DNA from: Mugil cephalus
Taxonomy: Eukaryota > Chordata > Actinopteri > Mugiliformes > Mugilidae
Assembly: GCF_022458985.1 (NCBI RefSeq)
Contig: NC_061782.1
Span: 16,165,172 to 16,229,171 of the forward strand
Reading direction: 5' to 3'
DNA: 64,000 nucleotides
This document shows positions 26,848-41,499 of this stretch, piece after piece. The notes beneath the pieces are model-generated. The model was given only the letters and a program-made list of their open reading frames with translations, had not been told where the DNA came from and did no database searches. Position numbers and translations under genes: made by a program. The first letter of the stretch is position 1. Each line of letters begins with the position of its first letter.

Positions 26848-27185
26848 ACGGGACGGCGGTGCGTTGTGACACCTCGTCACCTTCATACGACCATCTCAGC
26901 ATGCCTTAAAATGGACCCTCAGAACATCAAGGGAGGTGCGGCCGCGTGTGACACTTCGATTCGAGTCCCCCCTCATGGCCCACGCCAGCGAGGAGAGTTG
27001 AGGATCTGTCATTGCTGTTTCGTGGTGAAAACCTCTGAACACAACGGTGACCAATCCACTCCTCCTTGCTGCAGTCGCTGTCCTGGAAGATGACTGTTTC
27101 GCTGCTTCCTGCTCCTTAAATCTGCACGTTAGGGAATCACTATAACACGCTGTGTGTCACTGCCTTTGTTTTTCTTTTTCTTGTT

Positions 27186-27191
27186 ATTAAA
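27186..27191 (+). terminator. bnip3: Candidate bnip3 polyadenylation signal (ATTAAA)
   Basis: ATTAAA about 340 bp after the stop codon; the intervening sequence is non-coding 3' UTR. The next signal downstream belongs to the opposite-strand gene. Confidence 0.5.
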
Positions 27192-27525
27192 CTGAAATTA
27201 GGTTTGATTTATCGTAATGTGCTGTCGGTTTAAGTTTGTCAAATCAGCTGTGGATCAAATAATTGTTTTCGACAGTTTCCAAGACCACGGGATCATTAGC
27301 TCAGTGTTTAAGTGATTGTGCCCATTACCGATTGCACAGCTGCGTGCTGGTTAAATTGTGATCAAATGTTAATAAGCTCATTAAGCACGGATATGATACA
27401 TTTTGTTCATCCGCCACGAAATAAAACTCGTAAACCCACGTACGGCCCCCGACTCCTTGTTAGAAACGCGGAGCTGGCTGCTGCATCAAAGGAGAGGAGA
27501 ACATGCAGATGAACACAATTAAAAT

Positions 27526-27531
27526 TTTATT
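27526..27531 (-). terminator. ppp2r2d: Candidate ppp2r2d polyadenylation signal
   Basis: TTTATT on the + strand is AATAAA on the - strand, about 1.4 kb beyond the ppp2r2d stop. It would define a 3' UTR of about 27.5-28.9 kb, ending some 300 bp from the bnip3 3' end. Confidence 0.5.
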
Positions 27532-28914
27532 GAACTTTGGTCAAAATAATAAACAAGTGAATACATTGCCACCATGTTAGGAATCAATGGACAAAGACAA
27601 TGCATTATTATGTGTTTGTTTTAATGTCATCAGTATATGTCTTGTGTAGTCAACCTTCAGTTCTGCATTCACAACTACAGAGATCCACATTTGCAATATG
27701 CGGTTTCGAATTTGGATGAGATCCCTAATAGATGGATTAGGGCACGTGTATGAGGCCTGTCTGAATTTTCATACTTATTACATGATTCGGAGGCACTCTC
27801 ACATAAACCGTGCGGTGTGCGACCTCCCTCCTTTGTGTGTTTTCATAGACGGCCACATGTAGCAGCAGTATATGAGGACATAACTATAAAATAGGATTTA
27901 CAAATAATGCACATGAGGTTTGTAAAACGTTTGGGGACGTAACTTGTAGCTGTCACTGATAGAAGTAAGTATTAAGGCTGCAGATTCCCTTTGTCCTGGA
28001 CCCTATCTTGTGCCACGTAAGTTTTCTAGCCTGCAATCCTAAAACATGGTCAAAAACCGGAACTCGACACAAATACATCGGTTTATCTCCAGCAGTGGTT
28101 CTCGAACTAGTAGCCCCCAAATCGTATTCCTCTTAACAAAGATTGCTTGAGATCTGCTCAAAAAGACAGTGGTGTGACTCGACATTTTTCCACCTCTCTA
28201 CAACATAAAAACATGCAAAGCAATAAACATGTTTTAATACATACTTCTAAATTTAAAAACACATCTGTAGTTTTAGTTTCTTTTATTATGTGGATGACAA
28301 GGTGTACTTGAGTAGATACAGTCAGTGAAATTATGTCACCGTATTGACTGGGGGTAAAATAAGAGAAGGGGGGGGGGAGGAAAAAGAAACAAGTCCACTT
28401 TCCCAATTCATGGCCTTTTCCACCAATAGTTTGGCCAGAACACGTGGCCAACAGGGGAATGTTACAGTTAGGAGTATTGGCCGTCGATCCGTGCTTCAGA
28501 GGGCCAAAAAAATCTTTGAAATGATGATACAACCTTGACAAGACGTCATTTTAAGGACTTCCGAGAGTTCTGTCGTTAAATTGTGAAATGAAGGCTTAAA
28601 ATGTCAACACAAACACCAACGTTCAAGAGTTTGACCTCTAGGGAGTGCCATTCCGTCAATTAGACCCAAATTGGGCTTTCTGGGTCAGGGGGGGCATGTT
28701 GATTGCCCTGATGCCAAAGGCAAAACAACCTAAGCTCAGACTCAAAATAAAACAGGCCTATGGATCAACCTCCTGTGGCAAAAAAAGTAGACACGTGCTT
28801 TCGAATTCTTCACCAGGAGGACAACAAGGCTGTTTCTTCTTATACAGATAGACAAGTAGTAGGCTTAACTACACAGGTACGGTAAAAGCCCTATCCTCTG
28901 GATCCCCAAATCTT

Positions 28915-31900
28915 CTAGTTGATTTTGTCCTGGAAAATGTACAAGTTGTTGGTGGCTGCCACGGCTATCACGTTATCTTTGGGGTGCCAGGCAGTGTGGA
29001 GGATCTTCTTGTTGAAGTCCAGGCTGTCCACGCTGATCTCATCCTTCTTCCTTTTGCCGCCGGTGGACACTTTGCGCGGTTTGAGCGTGGCCCGCGGTTT
29101 GCTGCTCTCCCGGGACGCCTCCAGCGTGATGTCCCGCCTAGTGTTGCGGTCGAACATTCGGAAGAAGTTGTTGTAGGACCCGGTCATGATGGCACTGGAG
29201 GAGAAAGTCGGTTTCAATCAATTGTGGCCGTTTGATTGCCATAAAATGAAGCCACAACCGGACTGTGTAGAATAGATGAAAGATTGTCTTGTTTTATGGA
29301 ATAAGGACACTTACCTGTCACTTCCATTCCAGCAGCACTCAAACTTGTCAAAGATGCAGTCGTTTTCATACAAGGAGCAGAGTTTACTGCGAAGGTATTC
29401 ATGGACCTGAAACAAACCACATTACTTAACATAAATATTCAACAATGTCATTGTTTTTGCATAAAAGCTACAACTATACTTGCATTTTTACTTCAGTGCT
29501 GTTTGGCAGATGATAATATTCTTATTTCTATAATCATCTCTTTGTTTTTATGTAACCGTTTCATCATTGGCTTAAACAAAACTGAAAATTATAAATAAAA
29601 ATCTCAAATTACAGTTGTCGTATGACAAAAATGACAGTTTCAGACCTTGAGACGAGAAATAAAATATGTTTTTCAGTTTCATCGCATGCAAGCATCAGTT
29701 AAGATGCCGCTTGTACTAGACCTTGATGCCACATGGGGTTAATGTGAGTCATATGGTAGAAAACTTGTTTATGCACCTGATACGTCTCCACTGGCCTGTT
29801 CTCCATGTTGAGGTCCCAAACTTTGACGGAGAGGTAGTCACGTGTCATCATATAGCGTCCGCTGTGACTGAACTTCACGTCTGAGATGGAGGAGATGATC
29901 TCAGAGAAAAAGGATCGGCTGCTTGGATCCTCAGGCTCCTCAAAGACTTGGAAATGAGGGGAAAATGATTCCAATTTACAAAACCACAATTCTCAGATTT
30001 GACTATAATGATTCTACATAAAAAACACCTTTAGTATAGAAGTCAGTAATAGAAATATCTTTACCAAAAAGAGTACAAAAATAATAATTAACAGTTTATA
30101 AATATTTCAATGCATTTATTTCCTTTTATAAGACTGAGTACTCGGATTAAACGCTGCAGACTAAAGTACAGGTACTTACACTTTGAGTGCCTATCGCAGA
30201 GTGCCGCTGCTCGCATGTCACACAGGCGGATGGTGCCTTTGCTACTGCTGTACACAAATACATTGCATTGGTGTGGATGGCACTCAGCAGCTGTGATTAC
30301 TTCTGTCAGTTCCTCCATGTTGGCGGGCTTGATGTCTACAATATCTGGGGAACACAGTGTTAAGGAACTAACGCAGTCTTACGTTTCATTACGATACGAT
30401 GCAGCGATTATCAGGACTCTAAGCCCCATACTCAACATCTGCTTCCTGGCGATCAAAAAAGGATACTAAAACTTCTGTCTGTGATTTCCAAGTGCCATAG
30501 ATTTATTCTTAGGTCATCTGCAGAGAGGTAAGTTTCATGATCACTATTTACAGAAATGGAATTAATGTGATAGGTGTGCGCATTTGCAAAGATCCTCCGT
30601 GGGCTTGCTTCTACCATGAGATCCATTGGCATCAGTACTGGTACCTGGAAACGACAACGTGCACTTTTGGTTAGACAATACAGGATTCTGAAGAGTTGTG
30701 TTCAAAAATGAAGCAGGACGGAGGCATGATCAACAATACCCGTAAGGAGGTGATTCTAAAGGGGTCTCTGAGTCGCCCATCTTCATCTTTCAGGTTGTAA
30801 CCTTCTGCTCGTTTATCTCTTTCACTTATTTTCCACAATTTGATAGTTTTATCTGAGGAGAAATGTGAAAGTGGAACAATTTAGTGGTGAATAACAGTTA
30901 CACAACGGGAATCGGGTCACAGTTTCGGTTACAACAACAAGCAGCATCAACGCGGTTTGAAAAATCTTACCATTTGTTGAAAGTAGAAAGTGAGCAGCAT
31001 TTTGTTGGGGTAGCCATCTTATTTTATTAATTTTTTCCTCGATTTCTAAACTTTTCAAATAGTCAAATTCTGGCTCGTGACTCTGAAAAGTGCTATAGAC
31101 GTTGTACTCCCCACGTAGGTGTGGACGATTCTTTGACTGAAAGTACAGGAAGATAAAAAAAAAAAAAAAAAAAACTTTAGTCACAAGGTACATGTTGCCA
31201 TTCAGGATCCAGTCATATCACATCAGACGTTAGACCCACTCATCTGCCGGACATCGTGTTTAAATCTTACCTCCTGTTCATGCTGAAATATCACTACTCG
31301 ACCTCCTTTGTCTCCAGTTGCAAGTAATTCTCCAGAATAGTTGAACTCAACTGTTGAGATTATGTCGGCTGAAAATAGACACAGATCAGATAAGAATATA
31401 ATAAGATAAGACAATGAGAATTAAACACCTTCCAACATGATGGTGAAGAGGACAGCTACAGTCCTGCTGATGCTTTTGTGTTGAACTACTCAGTCCGGCC
31501 CCAGTGACAGATGCTTTAACAAGTCTACAAACAATAACGCAAAAAACACGTACACCCATTCATATCTGGATGAAAACAAGCATGATGTCACTCGACGATT
31601 TATGGACGCAGCACATTGACGTCATGGACACGGTCGCTCCCCTTTAATAGCTTAGCCGCCGCCTAGCATACTGCTAGCTAGCGACCTATAGTATTTTAAA
31701 GGGAAATGGAGTATGTGCAGCTTTTACAAAAAACATGTCGACGCCAATCACGACAGCGCCATCATAATAAAAGCGTCCGTTTAGCGTTGGCTGCCGCGTA
31801 TCTCGTATGCAGCCCATCACCAGACCATGTAGCCGCCGAGCTAACGTTAGCAACGTACCTTCCGCAACATCTTCATCTATGGCTCCTTTCACTTGAGAGA

Positions 31901-32139
31901 AACACCACTGGAAATCATTTCCTCCTGCAACTCCTGTGAACAGAGCACACCGTTAGCTGGTGAATCCGGCCCCCGTTCCCCCTGGCGATAAAATGACCCG
32001 ACAGTGACACAGTTTGACAACTAGCAACCTGGCTAGCCAACGTTAGCGCTGCTGGCTAGCCAACCTGCAGATTCAGGCCGTCACACACACCGAGTGAGGT
32101 GGATCCTTTCCCTCCCTTCACAAGTAGCTTACCCGCCAT
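28915..32139 (-). CDS. ppp2r2d: PP2A regulatory subunit B delta (B55 delta)
   Basis: WD40 beta-propeller B subunit that directs protein phosphatase 2A to its substrates, including in mitotic exit control. Coding exons on the - strand: 32139-32133 (7 bp, ATGGCGG), 31933-31859, 31368-31271, 31136-30971, 30852-30740, 30644-30467, 30344-30180, 29946-29777, 29406-29315 and 29194-28915. They total 1344 bp, or 447 aa (human alpha 447, delta 453), with every phase matching. Signature stretches are [51 protein letters not shown], the blade motif [13 protein letters not shown], and the C-terminus [11 protein letters not shown]. Wording such as [31 protein letters not shown] and [12 protein letters not shown] points to delta rather than alpha. 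The exon 1 donor immediately follows the seventh coding base. Confidence 0.95.
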
Positions 32140-32335
32140 TGCTTCATTTAGCAGCTCTTGCTGTCCACAGCTTCCAATACCTAATCAACCAATGCGGCTT
32201 GCTCGGGGGAACGGATAGCATCCACAGTCAGTGTGAAGACTCGGGTCCAGATCTGTCAAGACCACGGAAATTATCCGTGATTTTTTTTTTCTTCCAAAAT
32301 GGCGCACAGTGCATGGAGAAATGACGTCATGCGCA
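32140..32335 (-). promoter_or_regulatory. ppp2r2d: ppp2r2d promoter region
   Basis: Immediately upstream of the ATG on the - strand. A perfect CRE palindrome TGACGTCA lies at 32322-32329, next to an NRF1-like TGCGCACATGC (32330-32340), with a YY1-type AAAATGGCGC at 32297-32306. No TATA box is seen. This fits a TATA-less ubiquitous promoter. Confidence 0.6.
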
Positions 32336-35262
32336 CATGCCACATCCTGGTCCCATCATCCATCCTCCAGAGCATCACATCGTTAAATGTGCATTTTGTC
32401 TGCACTTTTTTACTCTGCGCGCGACCGTATTTCGCTCAAGTACTTGCCTGCTACTCGCTTTAAAGAAAATTCAGCGGCTCGTGACGGATGCGACGAATTG
32501 CATTCACACGCCACGATGCAGGTATTATAATTAAAGTTAAAGCAAACTTAATTATATAAATAAAAACATAAAAAATAGCTAGCAACAAAAAACACTTGTT
32601 TTTCTAGTCGTGAGTTTATAGGGCATATATATATACTTTATTAGACATTTGCATAATACGAGTAATGGTAAACATACGTCTTATTACGATTTACACCGTT
32701 TATATTTAACAAAGAGTTCTGGTTCCTGTCTCGTTGATTTTTGTCAAGTCACCTATAAAGTGACATTCCTTTTAATTTTTATTTATTTTTATTTTTTGTG
32801 ATTAGTGTCACTCAACAGTGTATGACACCGCTGAAGTACCCCAGCTTTTATTAGATGGTCAATCGGTGACATCTAGTGGCGAAAAAGTGGAACTGTGTTT
32901 AGTTTTCGGGTGTCAGGTATGTGTCTTTTCCAGTCTACATATTTTCAGCACTTTAACACACACACTTGTGTTGTATCTGTATATATCAGCAAGGAATTGT
33001 TTGTTTAAATGCCCTGACTTCAGTCTGGACCTCCAGAACAACCAGCAGCAGCATATCAACCTCCATAAGAAGTTACTGCAATAAGTGGTAAAAGATAATA
33101 TGTTTGAGCATCGCTGCAAGTTTGTTCTGGCTACAAAGACAAAAGGCATTCTTGTTAAGTATAAAATGTTTCATATGGTATTCTAAAACAAAACACTTTC
33201 ATTCTGTACTCTGACGTTTAACATTTTTGTATTGTTTCTTTTTTCCACAGGGCAGATTTTTCACAGGAGAACAAACTTTTCAAACGTTCTGCTCAGGATC
33301 AGCCAAAAATTATGCTGAATGTTTATCATTTATTATTTTGAGCGTACTCTCAGCATTAATACACAAAAATAAATGAGCACTGGCAGTTATTTTTAGTTTT
33401 AACACTTATTTCTCTGTAAATTGCCCTCTGTAGGATGAGAGTTGTCGTGAACTGGGGGGAAAGGGATTGCCCAAAGGGGCTGATTTTGCAATAAAAAAAA
33501 AGTCACATTCCAAAAAATATGAATAATTAAGTCCCATGAACTGGCTACATTTGAATAACTAAAACTATTTAAATATACACTAATACATGAATTCTGCTGA
33601 ATTAACCATGGCTTGGATCATTAACTCTCACTCATTAAATAACACAGCAGTTCCAGAAATGGTCAAGATTTAAACCAAATGCTGCGGTTCACATGTGTTC
33701 TGGTCAGCTGCACCGAATGCTAGTAACTGTGTTTATGAGCTCTAAGCACTAGAAAGGGATGTTATTGTGCCCAGGGTTTTTATTTGTTTTCTGCATCTGC
33801 AGATTGTCCTGGAGGTGGCAAGAGAATAAATAGTTGTGCACCCTGAAAGACCTGGACCAGACTTCCCCAAAACCCTCTCCGCTGTATCTCCTGAACTACA
33901 CATCCCTCTCATCACTCACACCGCGTCCCATGGGAAGAAGCAGAGTAGAGGCCTGGAGGTTAGAAAGACCATACACTGTATATGTACACCGATCTATCAA
34001 TAAGGTGGACCAGCTTGTACCTGCAGCACTGGTAGGAGCTGGTTCCTCTAACGCTATACCACATATAACACAAGAATACATAAATAGTTTTAATGAAAGC
34101 ATTTTTGTTCTCCAAGACACTGGTAAATAGTGTCTTTAAACAACCACAGTCAGTGTATTGATCTCATTTGCAGTTGCAGGGATGTTGGCTTTAAACTAAC
34201 TGCAGAAGGTTCACCAGTGTTTTGTGAAATCATCAGTATTTTAGGAATCACTTGAACCTCGAACGCCCTCTTGACTTCTACACCGGGAGCTCCCTGCACC
34301 AAATGGGTTTGCTGTGTACTTTGATAGCTTCAACCTCGGCCTTAATGGAACAGCGTGTAGCTGTCTGTCATTACTCGCCGGGCACGGCACAAATACGTCT
34401 TGATTTGAAAGCGGCAGCTCTGGGTATGGATGCTGAATAAATGAACAAATCCAGCTGAAAGAGACTAAGTGATGATTTTTAAATTTGGATTTTATTTGAT
34501 TTTTCTTCAACGCTAAAACGCCCGTCTTTACGGCGTATTATTAACCAGAGTGAAGAAAAACATAGAAAGCGTCTCTCTTCACTGTTACGGTGCAAAGGTG
34601 CGACTCTTGAATGAATGATAATTTGTGATTTAATGAACCGCTCAGTTTAATTGTTGTGCAGGACCAATTTTCCTGTTGTTTTTTTTTTTTTGTTTTTGTT
34701 TTTTTCAAGTTCAATATTGTGGCTGTGACTGTGTGTGCGTGCGCGCGCGCTGCCGTGCCGTAGCTTCATCAGGTATAAGGAGAGGTGTTGACTTTATTCC
34801 GAGCCTCCAGTAACACCACTGACTCTGATAGTTCCCCATCCCTGTGGGAATTCATTATAAGACAGCTAGAGGCTGCTTGTGGATGGTTACTGTGCTGCCC
34901 GTATGTTAACTTGTCGCTATCGCGCAAGGCAAACATGTGGTGCAGCTGCTTTCTCTGGCTGTGGGCAACCTGGAGAGATTGATTGGTGAGCCTTCTGTTT
35001 TATCCAGGATCAGGGCCACATTCAGTAGACATGGTGCCTCCGGAGAAGCAGCCATTTTCCCCAGAAAATATGGCTCATTACCAGCGCAGACAAAATGAAG
35101 GTATATTGACTTTTTAACATCTTACAACACACCTATTCCTGGGCCGTTTACCAACAAGCGTTTGTTACCCTGGAAATCTTTACCTCATTTCTGCTCGTGT
35201 GTAGCTGAATACAAAAGCGGTAGCGATTTTAACGCGGGCTAATCATGTCCAAGTTTCTTTAG

Positions 35263-35279
35263 ACACACACACACACACA
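35263..35279. repeat. CA microsatellite
   Basis: Uninterrupted AC repeat of about eight units. A second imperfect CA run lies at 35480-35505. Confidence 0.9.
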
Positions 35280-36894
35280 ATCACACACTGGAGCGTGGAC
35301 TTAAATACCCATACACAGTCATTCTCACCCGGCGCACACAAACATACCCTTCCCCCCACGTTTGGTCCATCAGACAGTTTTTAACACAAACCATTGGCCA
35401 GTGGATGTGCCTGCTCTGCTCAGGGGCATAAGCTCTGTCCAGACCCTCAGTCTTAACTCTCTCTATCTCTCTCTCTCTTACACACACACACACTCACACA
35501 CACAAACAGCAAAGACAAACACAATCAATTATTCAAGACTCTTGTTTTGGCTCATGTGTTTTTTCTTATTATTTCTGTTCTGTTGCTTCTATAGCGTCCT
35601 CTGGCAAACCTAACAGCCAGCAGGCCAGATGAGTGAGATATGTGCTCTGTGTATGTCTTTGTAATTTAGATGGCCGCGTAAAATTTGCATGCGCAGCCTT
35701 CAACGCGCTCTCGCCGTCTGAAGGAGATCGTCCTCGGCGCTTTCCACAACGGAGGGCTGCCCAAGCCAAAACCCCGGCTCGGAAGATGAACCTTTGTCTC
35801 TTTGTTTTGTCCCCCCATTAAATTTTAATTGCGGTCTTTTGGTGTAGTTAAACCTCACACTGAAGCATCAGTTTGAACCGCGCAACCCTTAACCTGTTAT
35901 TATTTCTTTCATTCCTCTGTCCCTCTGTGTGAGAGCCGCACTGTGCATCGTGTATGTTGCACACTGGGAAAATGTCATCCTTCAGTGTGCAAATTTGTGC
36001 ACTAGATGGCACTATGGCACTTATTATTCAACGCCAATCCATAATTTCCATTTTGGAGGCTAAGCGTGCATGTTGCTGACACAAGTGATGATCACAAACA
36101 GCTTGTTTTCCCCGAGCTGATGTTGATAGTATCACAAAGAACTCCGCTCACATTTAGAATAATTAACCGCTCTGACCTTTTTTAGCACAAAGCAGCTCTC
36201 TCGCTTTCTGGTGAGGCGTCTACAGGTCTCGCGTTAAATACGTGTGAGAGAACCAAATTGGCACTAGTTTGCAGTTGCTGAAGTTTTTCGGCCGATCTCC
36301 GGACCTGCTCCACGGATTCAGAGACTGTTTTATGGCCCCCGTTGAACATTAAACAAAATATACCCTCCTGAATCGATGGAAACGGAGAAGAATCACATGG
36401 AGGGGAATATTAGATGTGAATCCTTGCAGTGATGATGTCCTTGTAACAGATCATATTGTAAATAAGATGGGTTAAATTGCACTTGTAGCTTCCCCTCAAA
36501 CAGTCAGGCTATCCTCTCGGGGGGACAAGAGAGTGCTGCCGACTCTTCCTCTAATAACGCTAGACAATGAGATCCCAGCTCATAACATAGGCCTCCACTA
36601 TATAGAACAAGTAGTGGGGGCTTAGCAGCTAATAAAGTGGCAAGTCTTCAAATCCATGTCAGAAGAGCAGAGTGCCACAGGGACCTTTCATAACACTTGT
36701 ATGTGCAGGTTCCAATGCAGTGTAAAGGTTACACATCCACATTGTACTGATCTAACCTGATGAATTGCCTTAAGCCCCACAAATTTCAAGGCTGTGTTTC
36801 TTATTTAAAGAAGCAGAACTGAATAATTCTCCCGCTCTCTAAAAGATGACAGGCGAAGACAGGAGTGCGGAATGAATGTTTGAGATCCAGTGCT

Positions 36895-36917
36895 AAAAAA
36901 AAAAAAAAAAAAAAAAA
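36895..36917. repeat. Poly(A) tract of 23
   Basis: Uninterrupted A23. Without a recognisable retroposon before it, a retroposition origin is only a possibility. Confidence 0.9.
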
Positions 36918-39858
36918 TCTACTGTGTCTACTCTACTCTATTAAATCTGCATGATGCGGTGAAATTTAAATCTCTTTGTTAAATTGAATTTTGCTTTTGT
37001 TTTTCTGCGTGATGAGCTCGTTTTGGCACGGTTTTGTTTTTTGTTTTTGTTTTTTTCCCGTGGAGGTAATTTTACTTTCTTTCTTTTTTTTTCTTTTTTT
37101 TTGGAATTATAATTGACTTCAGTTTTATTTGTTGAATGCCACTGCCCTTTGAGTTCGCAAAACACAGTCTCAGTAATTAGCCTTGATTGCCTGGTCTGTG
37201 TTTCATAAATTGTCGCTCCCGCTTTCTCTCTAGTGAACCTGTCCTTCACTCGAGCACAGACACTCCTCCAGCATTTCCACCCACTTTGTTTGTGAGGCTT
37301 TGATCCACAGTATTCCAGTTAAAGTTACACCCATGCGCTGCAAGTTGAAACTTTCAGTATTGTTGCTCAGGGGAACCTTATACCCGTGGCGCCTTCTGCT
37401 TTTGTCCTTCCCTTTAGCAACAGAACTCTCCTATGGTCCTGGACAAAAGACTACTCACGACACCATTTTATGATCCGTGTGATGATACCGTTTCCGTCTC
37501 CTGCTCGCATGTTACCTTGGTCTGCTCGTTTTAATCCAAAATGCTTTTTTCTTTTTTTTCTTTTTTTAAAAAAAAAACAACACATCATTAGAGACTCTCC
37601 CCGGAGACAACTGTTGATTTAGAGAAAGGGACGACGAAAGTAAGAAAAGAAACATCCTTTATTTGCGACCACAAAAGCAATTAGCTTTTCTATATGCACA
37701 GTAACATAAAAGTGTAAAAACAAATACCACCAAGTTGATAATTGAATCATAAATCCAAAACTCTCATTTATTTTATTTTTTTCCAATTAGGGTGATTTGC
37801 ACTACATTTTGCATATTGTGGGTGATTGTGTTTGTGCACATACACGGCATGCATATAAATTTGTTTGCGAGTCGAGTCGCACACGCATGTTAGGCATAAT
37901 TGACGCAACATTAAAAAACATTTTCTTTAACAGCAACACAGTCTGGTGCACGAAACACTTAAAGGCAAGACCAACAGATCCAGTATAAAGAGCTGTGATG
38001 TCTTGCCTCTCCAGTCTGTCTAATCACTATGTGAGTGAAACATTCATGGTACACTAGATCAGTTCAATATTTAATTTCTCAACAAAGACTACATGATGGA
38101 ACAGATGCTCAAACTTTGTATGTTTCTCAGGAGAGCAAAACTCACTTTCACGGCGCTATTGACTGCAGAGATTGCGATTGTGTACAAGCTTTGTGTTGAC
38201 TTCTCTGGGCTCTTCACCTGTGCACCGAACGTACAGTCGTGGATATAAAAGGGATGCTCAAACATACTAAGTGTGCACAGTGAGTCAGTGTTCAAACCAT
38301 GCACTGAATACATCAATTGTTTACATCCAGGGGCTCTGAAAACTCACCACATTAGTGATGCACCAAGGTTGCCCTTTGCCTTTATGTCACGTTTCGAGTG
38401 AAAATTTGACTTGGCATGTTTACATAGGATTTCTTCATCTCCCTTTTAAACCCCTATGGGCAAGCTGAAGGTGAGGGGAACTAAGATTATTATCCCCCGT
38501 TTCTCTGAGGAGCTTTTCTTTATGCACACCCTCACAGATGTCGACATTTGGTTAGGCGGTGTACATAGAAGCCCCAGATTATCTGGCGCTTCAGGAAGTC
38601 TGTTTAGCTAAAGTTATGAGTGGTTACTTTCCTGCACCTTTTCTAATTCACGCTTGTGTTTTTTCGCCTAAAGACCCCCGCCCTCAGTCACACACATGCT
38701 TTAAATCATGCGTGTATCGGTGATTGAATATTGCTGTCCGTTCAAAGCTGTCTTAGTTGCACTGATGTTCACATCAATAGGCTCCACTTGTGCAGATGTA
38801 GACCTAGACGCGGGAAGCGTAACAGATGGTGTACTATATGTCATAATGCTATAAAATCCAACAGGAATTGACAATTGAAATCCCACCCTGGAGTTTGCCT
38901 CTTTTAGCTTTGGCATAATCTTCTCAGGATTTCAATTGCAAAGTCAAAGAGAATAGTCTCGCACATGGGGACTAGTTATCTGGGGCAAACGCGGTCTAAG
39001 GTTGACAATGCAAAGGCTATGTTTATGTGCATCTCACACTAGCTATACTGAATGTTTCCCAGAGTGCACGAACATCCTCCCCTGAATTCTATTCCTCTTC
39101 CCACGTCCCAGTGCTGCCGTGGAAAGTAGGCCAAGTGAGCACCAGGGCGTTGCTTTTTTAAGATGATCAGTTTGTCAGTGTGTTTTTGTGTGTGCTCAGG
39201 ACGGCTATTCATGTGGCTTGACTCCGTGGAACAAAGACCAGCATTATACAATTTGCAGCACTTCCAGGAGCAAGGAAAAGGGAGAGGTTGGAAAATAGGG
39301 ACAGGACAAGTGCGGATGAAACAAAGACAAAATCTGGCTTGTACTCTAATTCATTTACTTCCTCTTTTCCACCTCTTTGTTGCAGCAAAAAGGTCCCTTG
39401 CCAGTAACACTCCTCTGCAGGATCATACTGTACTCTGGCTGGCATGGATTATTTTTAGCTATTGCTGTGCAGCTTTCACCTTGACTCCCTCCGTCTTGAC
39501 ATCATAATTAACATTTCTGTTAATAGTAACACAGTTCGATATTAATCAGGATATCTGACTAAAATCAAAATCCACTTGTATAGCGGTGATGAATTGCGCT
39601 GCATTGCTCATATAGGAGACGCCATGCAAATCACCATCAGACGCCTCCTTTAATGAGATCCTTGCAGAAGTGGTAAATTAGAGGCAGCGACGCAACATGT
39701 TGAAAATATACATTTTTTATGTGAGAAATATTGAACTCCTGGAGGTATCTGTGTAAGTTAGCAACTCCTCCATCACAGGGGTCAACAGGCAAATTAAAGT
39801 TCTCCTGAGTTTTGACGTAAAAGCTGCTGCCTGTTTGGTCATTCACGCACAGGCGCTT

Positions 39859-39861
39859 GTG

Positions 39862-39892
<31 letters not shown>

Positions 39893-39898
39893 AAAAAA
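39859..39898. repeat. Poly(A)/(AT) low-complexity tract
   Basis: A-run followed by a TATATATATATATA stretch and another A-run. Simple sequence only. Confidence 0.85.
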
Positions 39899-41499
39899 GA
39901 GGAAGGTTAAAGCTGATGCCTCGCGTTTGGAGGCCAACATGTGCCCATATCATACTTACTGATGAGATTTTTAAATGACCTTTAAAGTCAGGTTTTTTAC
40001 ACCTATTTTTTTTCTTGACAGCGTGTTTGGCAGTCAGGCGTGCGCATTAGAACTTAATATGTCTCGATTTAAGGCTGAATAATCAAATTTGCCTCACTTC
40101 CATCAACTGAGGAAAAGAAATTTGAATAAAGAATTTTTAGATAGGCGCACAAAACAGTGATGGACACAATCAAGACGGGCTCTGCGCGTAAGAGCGGAGG
40201 TACCCTGGGTATTTTGGTCATGTGTATTTTGGTCTAAATTTCCAGGGGATATTTTAGATGTTAATAGCCCTGAAGTGGTCTCGGTTTCTTATTTAATTTC
40301 TCTCGCCTTCTTTAAATGTAATTCGCCCACAGACTGCGCCGCGAGGCTCTAAACCGCGCAGAAAACTCTCTCATCATTTCCACAGCAGAATGGAAATGCA
40401 AATTGTGCGCACGGGCAATGCCCTTGACAGAACTCACCACTGCACACAATTAACATGAGCACTCTGACAGAAGTTAGTGACGAAATGTGAGGTCACACCA
40501 GCACTGTGCCAAATAATATGGCTGCATTTATTTCACATAATAAATATAAAGAAATGTTGGCAAAATAACTACAACAACAATAATTATTATATTAATAATA
40601 AAGGGAATAATACTAATACTGTTATTTGCGCTCGCTTTATGGAACAATAACGCACTAAGCTTTCATGAATCTTTTAGATCGGCAAATATTTTAATTTAAT
40701 TTTATTCTCTTGTGCACGCCGATCAATATTTTTAAGAAACCTAATAAAAATTAAGTGTCATATTTTTTTTTCTCCTTAATATAAACATTTTTTCCTACTG
40801 CCTGGACGTCTAGCAGCTAGATAAACCTAAGTTGAGGTTTAGCCATCTTGTCTCTGAAGAACACAGCTGCCTCATATCGCCACAATGATCTCAAGTGTAA
40901 CCAACGAGGGGCGCTGTCCGTCTATCAGCCGTAACTACCTGACACGGGCAGCCTACATGATTGATCTCGTCACTCTGGGCCGTTTGCGCTTTACTGCAAT
41001 AATTAAAAATAACGCGCAAACTGTATTTTAACGCCGCATTTGAATGTGTCACGTCAAATTTCTTCCGTCCGTTTGCCAGGCCCATAACTAATGGCCGCTC
41101 CAAAGTTTGCTGCGAGGCGTCCAGTGTGTGCGGAATCAAGGCTTTTAGTAAATTAATAATACTAATAATAAAAATAAGTGAAGATTAAAAATCCCGTCTA
41201 ATTGTTTCCCGCTTTTGAGAAAAACGCCACTGTACTGTGTTTTGCAAAACGTTTTACAGTGAGAAATACTTTAAAGCGGAGGCTAAAATTTATTTTCTTT
41301 GCGCGTTTACGCGCAAATAAATACATTTCAAGTTCAATCACATGGACCGAATATTCTAAACAATAGAATAGTTGAGTTGCTGTAAACAATAAGTGGGCTG
41401 ACTGCCTGTTTGTTCCATATGGAATTTGAAATGATGCATGTCTGTAGGCGTATTTGATTAATATTTAATCGAAAAAGGCATCACTTTAAAACAACCTCT

